Assembly (NCBI GenBank): GCA_902567785.1
Contig: CACFOR010000006.1
Span: forward strand, 1 to 50,968
Source of the DNA: an uncultured Pelagibacteraceae bacterium
GTDB taxonomy: Bacteria > Pseudomonadota > Alphaproteobacteria > Pelagibacterales > Pelagibacteraceae
Direction of reading: 5' to 3'
Length of the DNA: 50,968 bases
Under the pieces are notes generated by a model. It was not told where the DNA came from, did no database searches, and saw nothing but the letters and a program-made list of their open reading frames with translations. Positions 45,263-50,968 of the stretch are shown one piece after another. Position 1 is the stretch's first letter. Each line of letters opens with the position of its first letter. Made by a program: the position numbers and the translations under genes.

Positions 45263-45664
45263 TTATTTGTTTTTGCACTTTTTGCACAAACCAAAGAATT
45301 CTAAGTTGTATTTGCTATATTTCATTCCTGAGTTGTCTTCAAAATTACTTAGATATTTAGAAAGTTTTGAATTGTTTATTTCAGTTACTTTTTCACAACT
45401 TTCGCAAATTGAAAAAGCTGTTGCATTAGAAACTACGCAATTTGAATTTTTACACGCTACAAAAGCGTTTCTACTTTCAATTTTATGAATTTTACCTATT
45501 TCAACTAATTTATCTAAAGCTCTATATACTTGCAGAGGTGCTTTTAATCCTTTTTTTTGAACATTATATAATATCGAATAAGCCTTAAGAGGTTGATTGG
45601 CTTTTTCAACGTGGTCTAAAACTATTTTTTGATTTTTTGATAAGTATTCTTGTTTTTGTACCAT
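45263..45664 (-). CDS. zur: Fur-family zinc uptake regulator Zur
   Basis: A Fur-superfamily repressor of 133 residues from the ATG at 45664; a TTG at 45679 would add five residues. It has the winged-helix domain (about 5-75, with LQVYRALDKLVEIGKIHKIE as the wing-helix region) and a dimerisation domain with two CxxC pairs, CESC and CKKC, that form the structural zinc site. The His-rich regulatory segment usual in Fur proteins is replaced by ACKNSNCVVSN, with cysteines and no histidine. Assignment to Zur rather than Fur or PerR rests on the neighbouring znuB, znuC and znuA and on the Zur-like palindromes. It is the last gene of the znuC-znuB-zur unit. Confidence 0.85.
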   Translation of the reverse strand: MVQKQEYLSKNQKIVLDHVEKANQPLKAYSILYNVQKKGLKAPLQVYRALDKLVEIGKIHKIESRNAFVACKNSNCVVSNATAFSICESCEKVTEINNSKLSKYLSNFEDNSGMKYSKYNLEFFGLCKKCKNK

Positions 45665-45686
45665 AAGTTCTTTTATCAATCGTTTA

Positions 45687-46490
45687 TTAATTATTCAATT
45701 GAGACAACCTCTTTATTTTAATTAAAGATAATATAAATAATATTAATCCAGCAGTTATTATTGATGGACCTGAAGGCGTGTTAATTTGCAGCGATCCAAA
45801 CAAACCCATTACTACAGATAACAAACCACCTACGACTGAAAATAAAACCATTTGTTTTGGATTGTTTGAAATATTTCTTGCCATTGCTGCTGGGATTATC
45901 AGCATTCCCGTTATTAGCAATAAACCTACCATTTTAATTGAAATTGCAATTATAGCTGCCATTAAAATTGTAAATATTGCATTAACTCTTTCTGGTTTCA
46001 TTCCCTCAGCTTCTGCTAATTCATAATTAACAGTTGATGCAAATAAAGGTTTCCAAATTAATTTCAGTACAAATAAAATTATTGCACCACCAACCCATAT
46101 AATAATTAAATCATTCTCGGTAACTGCTAATATATCTCCAAATAATAAGCCCATAATATCAAACCTTATAAATGACAAAAATCCTATAACCACTAATCCC
46201 ACAGCAAGAGAAGAGTGGGCTAAGAGACCAAGTAAAGCATCACCAGGTAAATTAGTTGTTTTTTGTAATTTTAATAAAATTAATGCAATTGCAGATGAGA
46301 TAATAAAGACTGAGAAGGCTATATTTATATCAAAAGAAAAAGCTAAGGTTACTCCCAATAAAGCAGAATGAGCTAATGTATCACCAAAGAATGATAGTCG
46401 TCTCCAAATTATAAAACATCCAAGTGGACCTGTTACAAGTGCAACGCCAAGACCTGCCACTAAAGCTCTTATAAAAAAATCATCAAACAT
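45687..46490 (-). CDS. znuB: Zinc ABC transporter permease ZnuB
   Basis: ZnuB is the membrane pore of the zinc importer (ABC-3 family). The 267-residue protein has about eight membrane helices. It starts with the typical FFIRALVAGLGVALVTGPLGC segment and contains RRLSFFGDTLAHSALLGV, the ABC-3 motif with conserved His, and GLLLITGMLIIPAAMAR. It directly abuts znuC. The family also transports manganese and iron, but zur and the His-rich ZnuA favour zinc. Confidence 0.93.
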   Translation of the reverse strand: MFDDFFIRALVAGLGVALVTGPLGCFIIWRRLSFFGDTLAHSALLGVTLAFSFDINIAFSVFIISSAIALILLKLQKTTNLPGDALLGLLAHSSLAVGLVVIGFLSFIRFDIMGLLFGDILAVTENDLIIIWVGGAIILFVLKLIWKPLFASTVNYELAEAEGMKPERVNAIFTILMAAIIAISIKMVGLLLITGMLIIPAAMARNISNNPKQMVLFSVVGGLLSVVMGLFGSLQINTPSGPSIITAGLILFILSLIKIKRLSQLNN

Positions 46491-47243
46491 TTATTGTTTC
46501 CTTTTAATTGTTCCATCAGGTGAATGAGTATGATCGTGGCGATGTTCGTATACTGACAAAATTGTCGATGCACGATCTCCAAACAATTCTTTATATTTAT
46601 TATTATTTGCAACAGCTTGTGGTGTTCCTGAACAACAAACATGTCCGTTTAGGCATACAACATAATCAGTTGCTGACATAACTACATGCAAATCATGGGA
46701 AATTAATAATATTCCGCAGTTTAATTTATCAGATATTGTTTTGATTAATTCATACAAAGCAATTTCTCCTTTAAAATCTACGCCTTGCACAGGTTCATCT
46801 AATACTAAAAGATCTGGTTTTTTTGCTATAGCTCTTGCAATTAAAACTCTTTGAAATTCACCGCCTGATAAATTCCTTAAATTATTATTTTTTAAATGCT
46901 CTACCCCAGTTAAATTTAAAGCATCAGTTATTTCATCATCAGTTAGATTTTGGGTTAACAACATAAAATCTAACACTCGAATAGGTAGGGTCCAATCTAT
47001 TGAAATTTTTTGAGGAACGTATCCAATTTTTTTTGTAAATTTATCAACTTTACCTTGTATATTTTTGTACAGTCCAAGTGCAATTTTTGCTGTCGTTGTT
47101 TTTCCAGATCCATTAGGACCAATCAAAGTAACTATTTTTCCTTTTTCAACTTCAAGCGAAACACCTTTAACCAACCATTTGTTGTTTTGAAACACACCAG
47201 TATTTTCTAATTTTACTAGAAATTTGTTATTTTCTAAGCCCAT
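46491..47243 (-). CDS. znuC: Zinc ABC transporter ATPase ZnuC
   Basis: ZnuC is the ATPase of the zinc importer. It shows Walker A IGPNGSGKTTTAK, the Q loop in IGYVPQKI, signature LSGGEFQRVLIARA, Walker B LLVLDEPVQGVD and the switch His in LLISHDLHVVM. The C-terminal tail is His-rich (YEHRHDHTHSPDG), as in many ZnuC proteins. It is first in its transcript, diverging from znuA. Confidence 0.95.
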   Translation of the reverse strand: MGLENNKFLVKLENTGVFQNNKWLVKGVSLEVEKGKIVTLIGPNGSGKTTTAKIALGLYKNIQGKVDKFTKKIGYVPQKISIDWTLPIRVLDFMLLTQNLTDDEITDALNLTGVEHLKNNNLRNLSGGEFQRVLIARAIAKKPDLLVLDEPVQGVDFKGEIALYELIKTISDKLNCGILLISHDLHVVMSATDYVVCLNGHVCCSGTPQAVANNNKYKELFGDRASTILSVYEHRHDHTHSPDGTIKRKQ

Positions 47244-47266
47244 TTTAATTCTTGTTTTCTTTCAAT

Positions 47267-47281
47267 TGTTACATTATAACG
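47267..47281. promoter_or_regulatory. Zur-type box 1 (znuCB-zur side)
   Basis: TGTTACATTATAACG is an imperfect copy (two changes) of the TGTTATA-N-TATAACA palindrome of proteobacterial Zur sites. On the minus strand it contains a perfect TATAAT (47278-47273) that could be the -10 of the znuC transcript, which begins translation at 47243. Its centre is 18 bases from that of box 2. Confidence 0.65.
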
Positions 47282-47284
47282 CAT

Positions 47285-47299
47285 TGTTATATTATAACA
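47285..47299. promoter_or_regulatory. Zur-type box 2, perfect palindrome (znuA side)
   Basis: TGTTATATTATAACA is a perfect 15-base palindrome with a central T, the form of proteobacterial Zur operators. It overlaps TATATT (47288-47293), which has a TTGTTA 16 bases upstream and would be the znuA promoter. The znuA ATG is 21 bases further on. Confidence 0.75.
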
Positions 47300-47320
47300 T
47301 TATTATTACACAATAAAAAC

Positions 47321-48346
47321 ATGACAAATTTAAAAAAATTACCCCTTGTTATCTCTATAATTGCTTTATTTAGTTTTATTGCAACAGCTAAAGCTGAAAT
47401 TAAAGTTGTAACATCTATTAAACCAATTCATTCATTGGCCAGTTATATTATGGATGGAGTAGGATCTCCTGACGTAATCGTTGATGGCTATAGTTCTCCA
47501 CATGGTTTCCAACTTAAACCTTCTCATGCAAAAATGCTTGAAAATGCAGATATAATTTTTTGGATTGGAGAAGGGTTAGAAAATTTTTTAGAAAAACCTC
47601 TAGATACAATATCTAAAAAGGCAAAAAAAATAGAGTTTTTAGAAGTTAAAGGGATAAACAAATTAAAATTTAGAGAAAAAAACATTTTTGATGAACACGA
47701 CCACGATGAACATAAACACGAAGAAGACGAACATAAACACGAAGAAGACGAACATAAACACGAAGAAGATGAACATAAACACGAAGAAGACGAACATAAA
47801 CACGAAGAAGATGAACATGATGGGCATGATGATCATGGACATGGTGAGTATGATCCCCACATATGGCTTGATCCAGAAAATGCAAAATTAATGGTAAAAG
47901 TAATTACAAAAGAATTATCTGAGTTAGACTCAAAAAATGCATCAATTTATGAAAAAAATTCTAAAAAAGCTTTATCAGATCTTGATAAATTAATTAAAAA
48001 AGTAAAAAAAGATACAAATAAAGATCTTAGATTTGTAGCTTTTCATGATGCTTATCATTATTACGAAGATAGATTTGGTATAAATCTTTTAGGTGCATTG
48101 ACAGTTAATCCTGATGTACTGCCTGGAGCTGAACAATTAGCTGAAATAAGAGAAGTTATAGAGCATGAAAAAGTAAATTGTATATTTTCAGAACCACAAT
48201 TTAATCCTGATATAATTAAATCAATTGCTAAAGATACAGGGATAAAAACTGGAGTTTTAGACCCACTAGGTGCCAACTTAGATAAAGGTAAAAACTTATA
48301 TTTTGATTTAATTAAAAATATTTCAACATCATTCAAAGGTTGCTAA
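47321..48346 (+). CDS. znuA: Zinc ABC transporter substrate-binding protein ZnuA
   Basis: ZnuA captures zinc in the periplasm (cluster 9 binding proteins). I start at the ATG at 47321 (341 residues), giving a normal signal peptide (1-23, ending TAKA); an upstream start at 47252 would cover the Zur boxes. The mature protein opens VVTSIKPIHSLASYIM (first His ligand) and has SSPHGFQLKPSHAKML, GEYDPHIWLDPENAK and FVAFHDAYHYYEDRFG with the other ligand positions. Between them is a long His/Asp/Glu-rich loop (about 124-176) built from five tandem DEHKHEE units, as in ZnuA proteins that recruit zinc with a flexible loop. It converges on the Ldh-type gene. Confidence 0.94.
   Translation: MTNLKKLPLVISIIALFSFIATAKAEIKVVTSIKPIHSLASYIMDGVGSPDVIVDGYSSPHGFQLKPSHAKMLENADIIFWIGEGLENFLEKPLDTISKKAKKIEFLEVKGINKLKFREKNIFDEHDHDEHKHEEDEHKHEEDEHKHEEDEHKHEEDEHKHEEDEHDGHDDHGHGEYDPHIWLDPENAKLMVKVITKELSELDSKNASIYEKNSKKALSDLDKLIKKVKKDTNKDLRFVAFHDAYHYYEDRFGINLLGALTVNPDVLPGAEQLAEIREVIEHEKVNCIFSEPQFNPDIIKSIAKDTGIKTGVLDPLGANLDKGKNLYFDLIKNISTSFKGC
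47705..47809 (+). repeat. Five tandem 21-base repeats in znuA coding the His-rich loop
   Basis: Five head-to-tail 21-base units encode DEHKHEE (residues 129-163 of ZnuA). They differ only in the third base of the first codon (GAT, GAC, GAC, GAT, GAC). Near identity at synonymous positions indicates recent expansion, and unit number may vary between relatives. The unit length is a multiple of three, so copy-number changes keep the frame. Confidence 0.95.
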
Positions 48347-48379
48347 AAAAAGGATTTGAAAAGAAAACATAAATAAAAA

Positions 48380-49387
48380 TTATACCACTAAAGCTTTAAT
48401 TTTATTAATTAAGTCTGAATTTATGTTTCTTGGACCTTTGTCTAAACGATTTTTGTGACGTCTTTCACCAGGTAGTCTTACTCCATCCATTGATTTCATT
48501 TTATTAAAAAATGTATTTGAATGCTTATCCCAATTAGAACCTGTTATTTTTTTGGGATCTATTGCTAGAATAAATTCTCCTCCGCTTGGCGGACCCCCAT
48601 CTTTATTATCATTTGCAGCTGTTTCAAAACTAAAAGTTTCTCCAACAAGAGCACCCGCAAGCAATTCTACCATCATTGCAATAGCAGAACCTTTATATCC
48701 AGCAAAAGGTAATAAAACACCACCACTTCCTTTTGTAATTTCATTTGGATCAGTTGTTTCTTTTCCGTCTTTGTTTATGCCTGTACCTAAAGGAATTTTT
48801 TTTCCGTCTCTGGCAGCAACCATGACATCACCCATAGCCATAGCTGATGTTGCCATATCATAAACTACCGGGGTCTTTCCTAATCGTGGCCAAGCAAATG
48901 AAATGGGATTTGTTCCAAATAAAGCTTTCTTTGCTCCTGCTGGAGCTACAAGAGGCATGTAAGATGTGCAAGCAAAACCAACTAATCCTTCTTCTGCAAT
49001 CGCCTCTGTTTCAGGCCACAGAGCTGCCATATGATGTGATTTAGTAATTGCTAATACTGCAACACCAGTTTCTTTAGCTAATTTAATTAATTCTGGTAAA
49101 CCAACCTTTAATACCATTGGTGCAAAAGCATTATTACCTAAAATCTTAATGATGCTTGGTGAAATTTTTTTTAATTCTGGTCTTGCTTTACCATTTACTT
49201 TTTTACTCTTTAATGCAGCAACATAGGCAGGCAGTCTAAATAAACCATGAGAATGAGAACCATCTCTTTCGGCTCTCATTATTGTATCTGATAAAATATT
49301 TGCGTTTTCTTCATCACAACCATTAAACAAAAGTGTTTTTTTAGTTAAATCAAAAATATCATTTAAAGATAAAGAGACTGTTTTCAT
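48380..49387 (-). CDS. Ldh_2/malate dehydrogenase-family NAD(P) oxidoreductase
   Basis: The 335-residue protein belongs to the MDH/LDH2 family (YlbC, YiaK, sulfolactate, ureidoglycolate and piperideine-carboxylate enzymes), distinct from Rossmann-type dehydrogenases. Typical segments: ERDGSHSHGLFRLPAYV near residues 51-67 (catalytic His region), AITKSHHMAALWPETEAIAEEG, LFGTNPISFAWPR, VYDMATSAMAMGDV and LLPFAGYKGSAIAMMVELLAG. It should reduce a 2-oxo acid or imino acid, or oxidise the 2-hydroxy form, with NAD(P). The substrate cannot be read from the sequence, and the neighbours (znuA, an outer-membrane protein) do not help. Confidence 0.85.
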   Translation of the reverse strand: MKTVSLSLNDIFDLTKKTLLFNGCDEENANILSDTIMRAERDGSHSHGLFRLPAYVAALKSKKVNGKARPELKKISPSIIKILGNNAFAPMVLKVGLPELIKLAKETGVAVLAITKSHHMAALWPETEAIAEEGLVGFACTSYMPLVAPAGAKKALFGTNPISFAWPRLGKTPVVYDMATSAMAMGDVMVAARDGKKIPLGTGINKDGKETTDPNEITKGSGGVLLPFAGYKGSAIAMMVELLAGALVGETFSFETAANDNKDGGPPSGGEFILAIDPKKITGSNWDKHSNTFFNKMKSMDGVRLPGERRHKNRLDKGPRNINSDLINKIKALVV

Positions 49388-49733
49388 TGAAATAAAATTT
49401 ATAAAACCTTTAAATTAAAGCCATATTTATTTTGAAAAGACTAATAGAATCGATAAAAATAAACATTGTTAAAACGAATGATTCAACCCCCGGTTATTTT
49501 ATGAAATATGCGATTTTTTTGATGTGTTGCAAAAATACCTCACTAAAAAATATCAATAAAATCAATGCTTTAAGAGCCAATCAGGGTCTTTTTTGTGATT
49601 TTTGACTAATTTTCAAATATTAGGAAAATTTATCCTATTTATTAAACACGAATTTGGTTAGAGTGTTCCTTGTAATATTACGAAAAAGAGTACGCAAAGA
49701 TTAAGATTAACGTTTAAACGAAGAGGAAAGTTT
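49388..49733. other. 346-base intergenic region upstream of the outer-membrane protein gene
   Basis: This is by far the longest stretch without a gene in the window. It has no convincing open frame. I see a short hairpin (TAGGA/TCCTA arms around 49620-49636), a GC-richer patch near 49487-49497 (AACCCCCGGTT), and a good ribosome site (AGAGGAAAG) just before the start at 49734. It should hold the divergent promoters of the two flanking genes and may encode a small RNA, but I cannot place promoters with confidence. Confidence 0.5.
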
Positions 49734-50429
49734 ATGCATAAGTTTAACAAGTTCTTGGTAGCTATAGCTGTTTACCTAACATTTACGTTTGGTTCAGCCT
49801 TCGCTTTCGGAGGTTTCAGTTTTGGTGTATCAGGATCAACTGTGGATTTCGAAACAGACGGTCGAGAAGAAGAAACTAGTGGTGACAATGAAACTACTAA
49901 AACTTCTGTTTCTAAGACTGTTGAAGTTCCAGGTTTCTTCCTTGAGTACACAGGAGGAGGCGATGGATCAGGTCCGGGATTTACAATTGGTTTAGAGTTT
50001 ATACCAGGTGAAGCTAGTATTGGAACTAAATCTAGAACAGATGCTAACGATATAAGTACAGACGATGGTACTTATACCGGTAAAGCGGAAGTACAAGATC
50101 ATGCTACGTTATATATAGAGCCGACTTACTTTTTTAGCGACAGTATGGGAATGTACTTAAAGGCAGGTATATCTGCGGTTACAGTTAATTCACTAGAAAG
50201 CATCTCAAACGGAGATGATGACTCAGCATACGGAAATAAAGATGTCTTAGGTGCTATGGGTGGTTTAGGATTTAAAGCTAGACATGCTAGTGGTTTGTTT
50301 ATGAAATTGGAAGGTACGAAGACAGTGTACGAACACATTACATTACAATCAACAACTGGTAACAAGAATAGAATTACAGCAGAACCTGAAGCTACTGCTC
50401 TTAAATTAGCGATTGGATATAATTTCTAA
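49734..50429 (+). CDS. Small outer-membrane beta-barrel protein, function unknown
   Basis: The 231-residue protein has a signal peptide (1-24, ending SAFA) and a mature part of alternating hydrophobic/polar strands rich in Gly, Ser and Thr, ending ALKLAIGYNF with the C-terminal Phe of outer-membrane barrels. Acidic Ser/Thr-rich stretches (about 38-55 and 100-118) look like surface loops. The length suggests an eight-stranded barrel of the OmpA/OmpW type. I recognise no specific family. It has a strong ribosome site, a long upstream region and its own terminator, so it is probably a well-expressed single gene. Codons with C in third position are commoner than in most neighbours. Confidence 0.8.
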   Translation: MHKFNKFLVAIAVYLTFTFGSAFAFGGFSFGVSGSTVDFETDGREEETSGDNETTKTSVSKTVEVPGFFLEYTGGGDGSGPGFTIGLEFIPGEASIGTKSRTDANDISTDDGTYTGKAEVQDHATLYIEPTYFFSDSMGMYLKAGISAVTVNSLESISNGDDDSAYGNKDVLGAMGGLGFKARHASGLFMKLEGTKTVYEHITLQSTTGNKNRITAEPEATALKLAIGYNF

Positions 50430-50454
50430 TTTATAAAATTTTATAGAAAATAAG

Positions 50455-50499
50455 AAACCCACTTGGTTATTAAATTGATCAGGTGGGTTTTTTTTTATT
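50455..50499 (+). terminator. Rho-independent terminator after the outer-membrane protein gene
   Basis: AAACCCACTTG (50455-50465) pairs with CAGGTGGGTTT (50480-50490) over 11 base pairs with one G-T wobble, loop of 14 bases, followed by a run of T to 50499. It ends the outer-membrane protein transcript before the tRNA gene. Confidence 0.92.
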
Positions 50500-50536
50500 T
50501 GATTATAAAAAAAATATGATATTTAAGTAGTATAAT

Positions 50537-50613
50537 GCGCCCTTAGCTCAGCTGGATAGAGCATCGGTTTTCTAAACCGAGGGTCGGAGGTTCGAATCCT
50601 TCAGGGCGCGCCA
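50537..50613 (+). tRNA. tRNA-Arg (anticodon TCT)
   Basis: A complete 77-base cloverleaf: acceptor GCGCCCT pairs with AGGGCGC (50603-50609), D arm GCTC...GAGC, anticodon stem TCGGT/ACCGA with loop TTTCTAA giving anticodon TCT (reads AGA, the dominant Arg codon in this AT-rich DNA), T arm GGAGG/CCTTC with TTCGAAT loop. Discriminator base G and an encoded CCA end (50611-50613) follow. Confidence 0.97.
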
Positions 50614-50628
50614 CTAGGAATTAAAACA

Positions 50629-50968
50629 ATGATTATCTGGCTTGCTTCTTACCCCAAAAGCGGAAATACATGGTTAAGGTCACTACTGAGCTATTATTTG
50701 TACGCTGAAGAAGAAAATTTTAAATTTTCTTTACTTAATAATATTAAACAATTTCCAAGCAGAAAGTATTTAGAATATTTTTTAAATGATTTTAGTAATG
50801 AAAAAAGAGTATCTGAGTTTTGGATAGCAGCTCAAGACAAAATTAACCTATACAATGACAAACCTATTTTTATGAAAACTCACAGTGCATTATGTACTTT
50901 AGAAAATAATGCTTTTACAAATAAGGAGAACACTATGGCAGCTATATACATAGTAAGAGACCCAAGAA
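50629..50968 (+). CDS. Sulfotransferase-family protein (3' partial)
   Basis: An open frame from the ATG at 50629, 15 bases after the tRNA, runs to the window end (113 codons) without a stop. It has the PAPS 5'-phosphosulfate loop WLASYPKSGNTWLRSLL at residues 4-20, a FMKTHSAL segment with the likely catalytic His (residue 85) and the start of the 3'-phosphate-binding motif IYIVRDPR (107-113). These are the hallmarks of cytosolic-type sulfotransferases, which move sulfate from PAPS to a hydroxyl group. The acceptor is unknown; surface glycan is a reasonable guess. Confidence 0.85.
   Translation, partial: MIIWLASYPKSGNTWLRSLLSYYLYAEEENFKFSLLNNIKQFPSRKYLEYFLNDFSNEKRVSEFWIAAQDKINLYNDKPIFMKTHSALCTLENNAFTNKENTMAAIYIVRDPR

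Noticed and set aside
47705-47809. Tandem repeats as a possible CRISPR array
   Set aside because: The units are directly adjacent with no spacers, are in frame, and code the His-rich loop of ZnuA.
47663-47891. Overlapping open frames with repeated short peptides on both strands within znuA
   Set aside because: They are by-products of the 21-base tandem repeat in other frames; the znuA frame has the signal peptide and zinc-binding motifs.
50531-50536. TATAAT immediately before tRNA-Arg as its -10 element
   Set aside because: It touches the first base of the mature tRNA, so transcription would start inside the tRNA; no well-spaced -35/-10 pair could be fixed further upstream.

Overview
The window is AT-rich (roughly 30% GC), densely coded DNA from an alphaproteobacterium. 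Its gene content, very short spacers (many ATGA or TAATG stop/start overlaps), Lys/Ile/Asn-rich proteins and gene order point to the SAR11 clade (Pelagibacterales, 'Candidatus Pelagibacter' relatives). That assignment is inference from pattern; no rRNA lies in the window. I see no insertion sequence, prophage, CRISPR array or frameshifted gene.

Layout. (1) 1-6523, plus strand: outer-membrane and lipid A block, bamA (5' end off the window), skp-like, lpxD, fabZ, lpxA, lpxI, lpxB. (2) 6506-13940, minus strand: ppiD-like gene, trpE-trpG-trpD-trpC, lexA with its own SOS-controlled promoter, gltX. (3) 14001-20428, plus strand: tpiA, secG, pyrG, kdsA, eno, ftsB-like, lipA, and a Coq10/RatA-family gene; 20411-22503, minus strand: cinA C-terminal domain gene, pgpA, ispDF. 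(4) 22556-28494, plus strand: ntrY-ntrX two-component pair and the potassium-uptake genes trkA-trkH. (5) 28498-37074, plus strand: a glycerol cassette comprising a GpsA-like dehydrogenase, glpK, and an ABC importer resembling Rhizobium GlpV-GlpS-GlpT-GlpP-GlpQ-GlpU. (6) 37084-45245: phosphate regulon, a divergent PiT-like permease, phoR, pstS, pstC, pstA, pstB, phoU, phoB, with tandem Pho boxes before pstS and pstC. (7) 45263-48346: zinc regulon, zur-znuB-znuC divergent from znuA, with two Zur-type palindromes between. (8) 48380-50968: an Ldh/MDH-family oxidoreductase, a 346-base spacer, a small outer-membrane beta-barrel protein, tRNA-Arg(TCT), and the start of a sulfotransferase-like gene cut by the window end.

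How it works together. Blocks 1-3 are shortened versions of gene strings common in alphaproteobacteria (lpx/trp/lexA/gltX and pyrG/kdsA/eno/lipA/ispDF/ntrYX), with several usual members missing at these positions. Blocks 5-7 are three self-contained nutrient systems (glycerol, phosphate, zinc), the latter two with recognisable local regulatory sites.

Most interesting points: the two glycerol-importer ATPases carry complementary defects (one lacks the switch histidine, the other the LSGGQ signature), predicting one working and one dead ATP site; the glycerol cassette pairs GlpK with a soluble NAD-type dehydrogenase rather than GlpD; NtrX lacks the sigma54-contact GAFTGA loop; PhoR has no membrane anchor; and well-formed LexA, Pho and Zur operators can be placed to the base.
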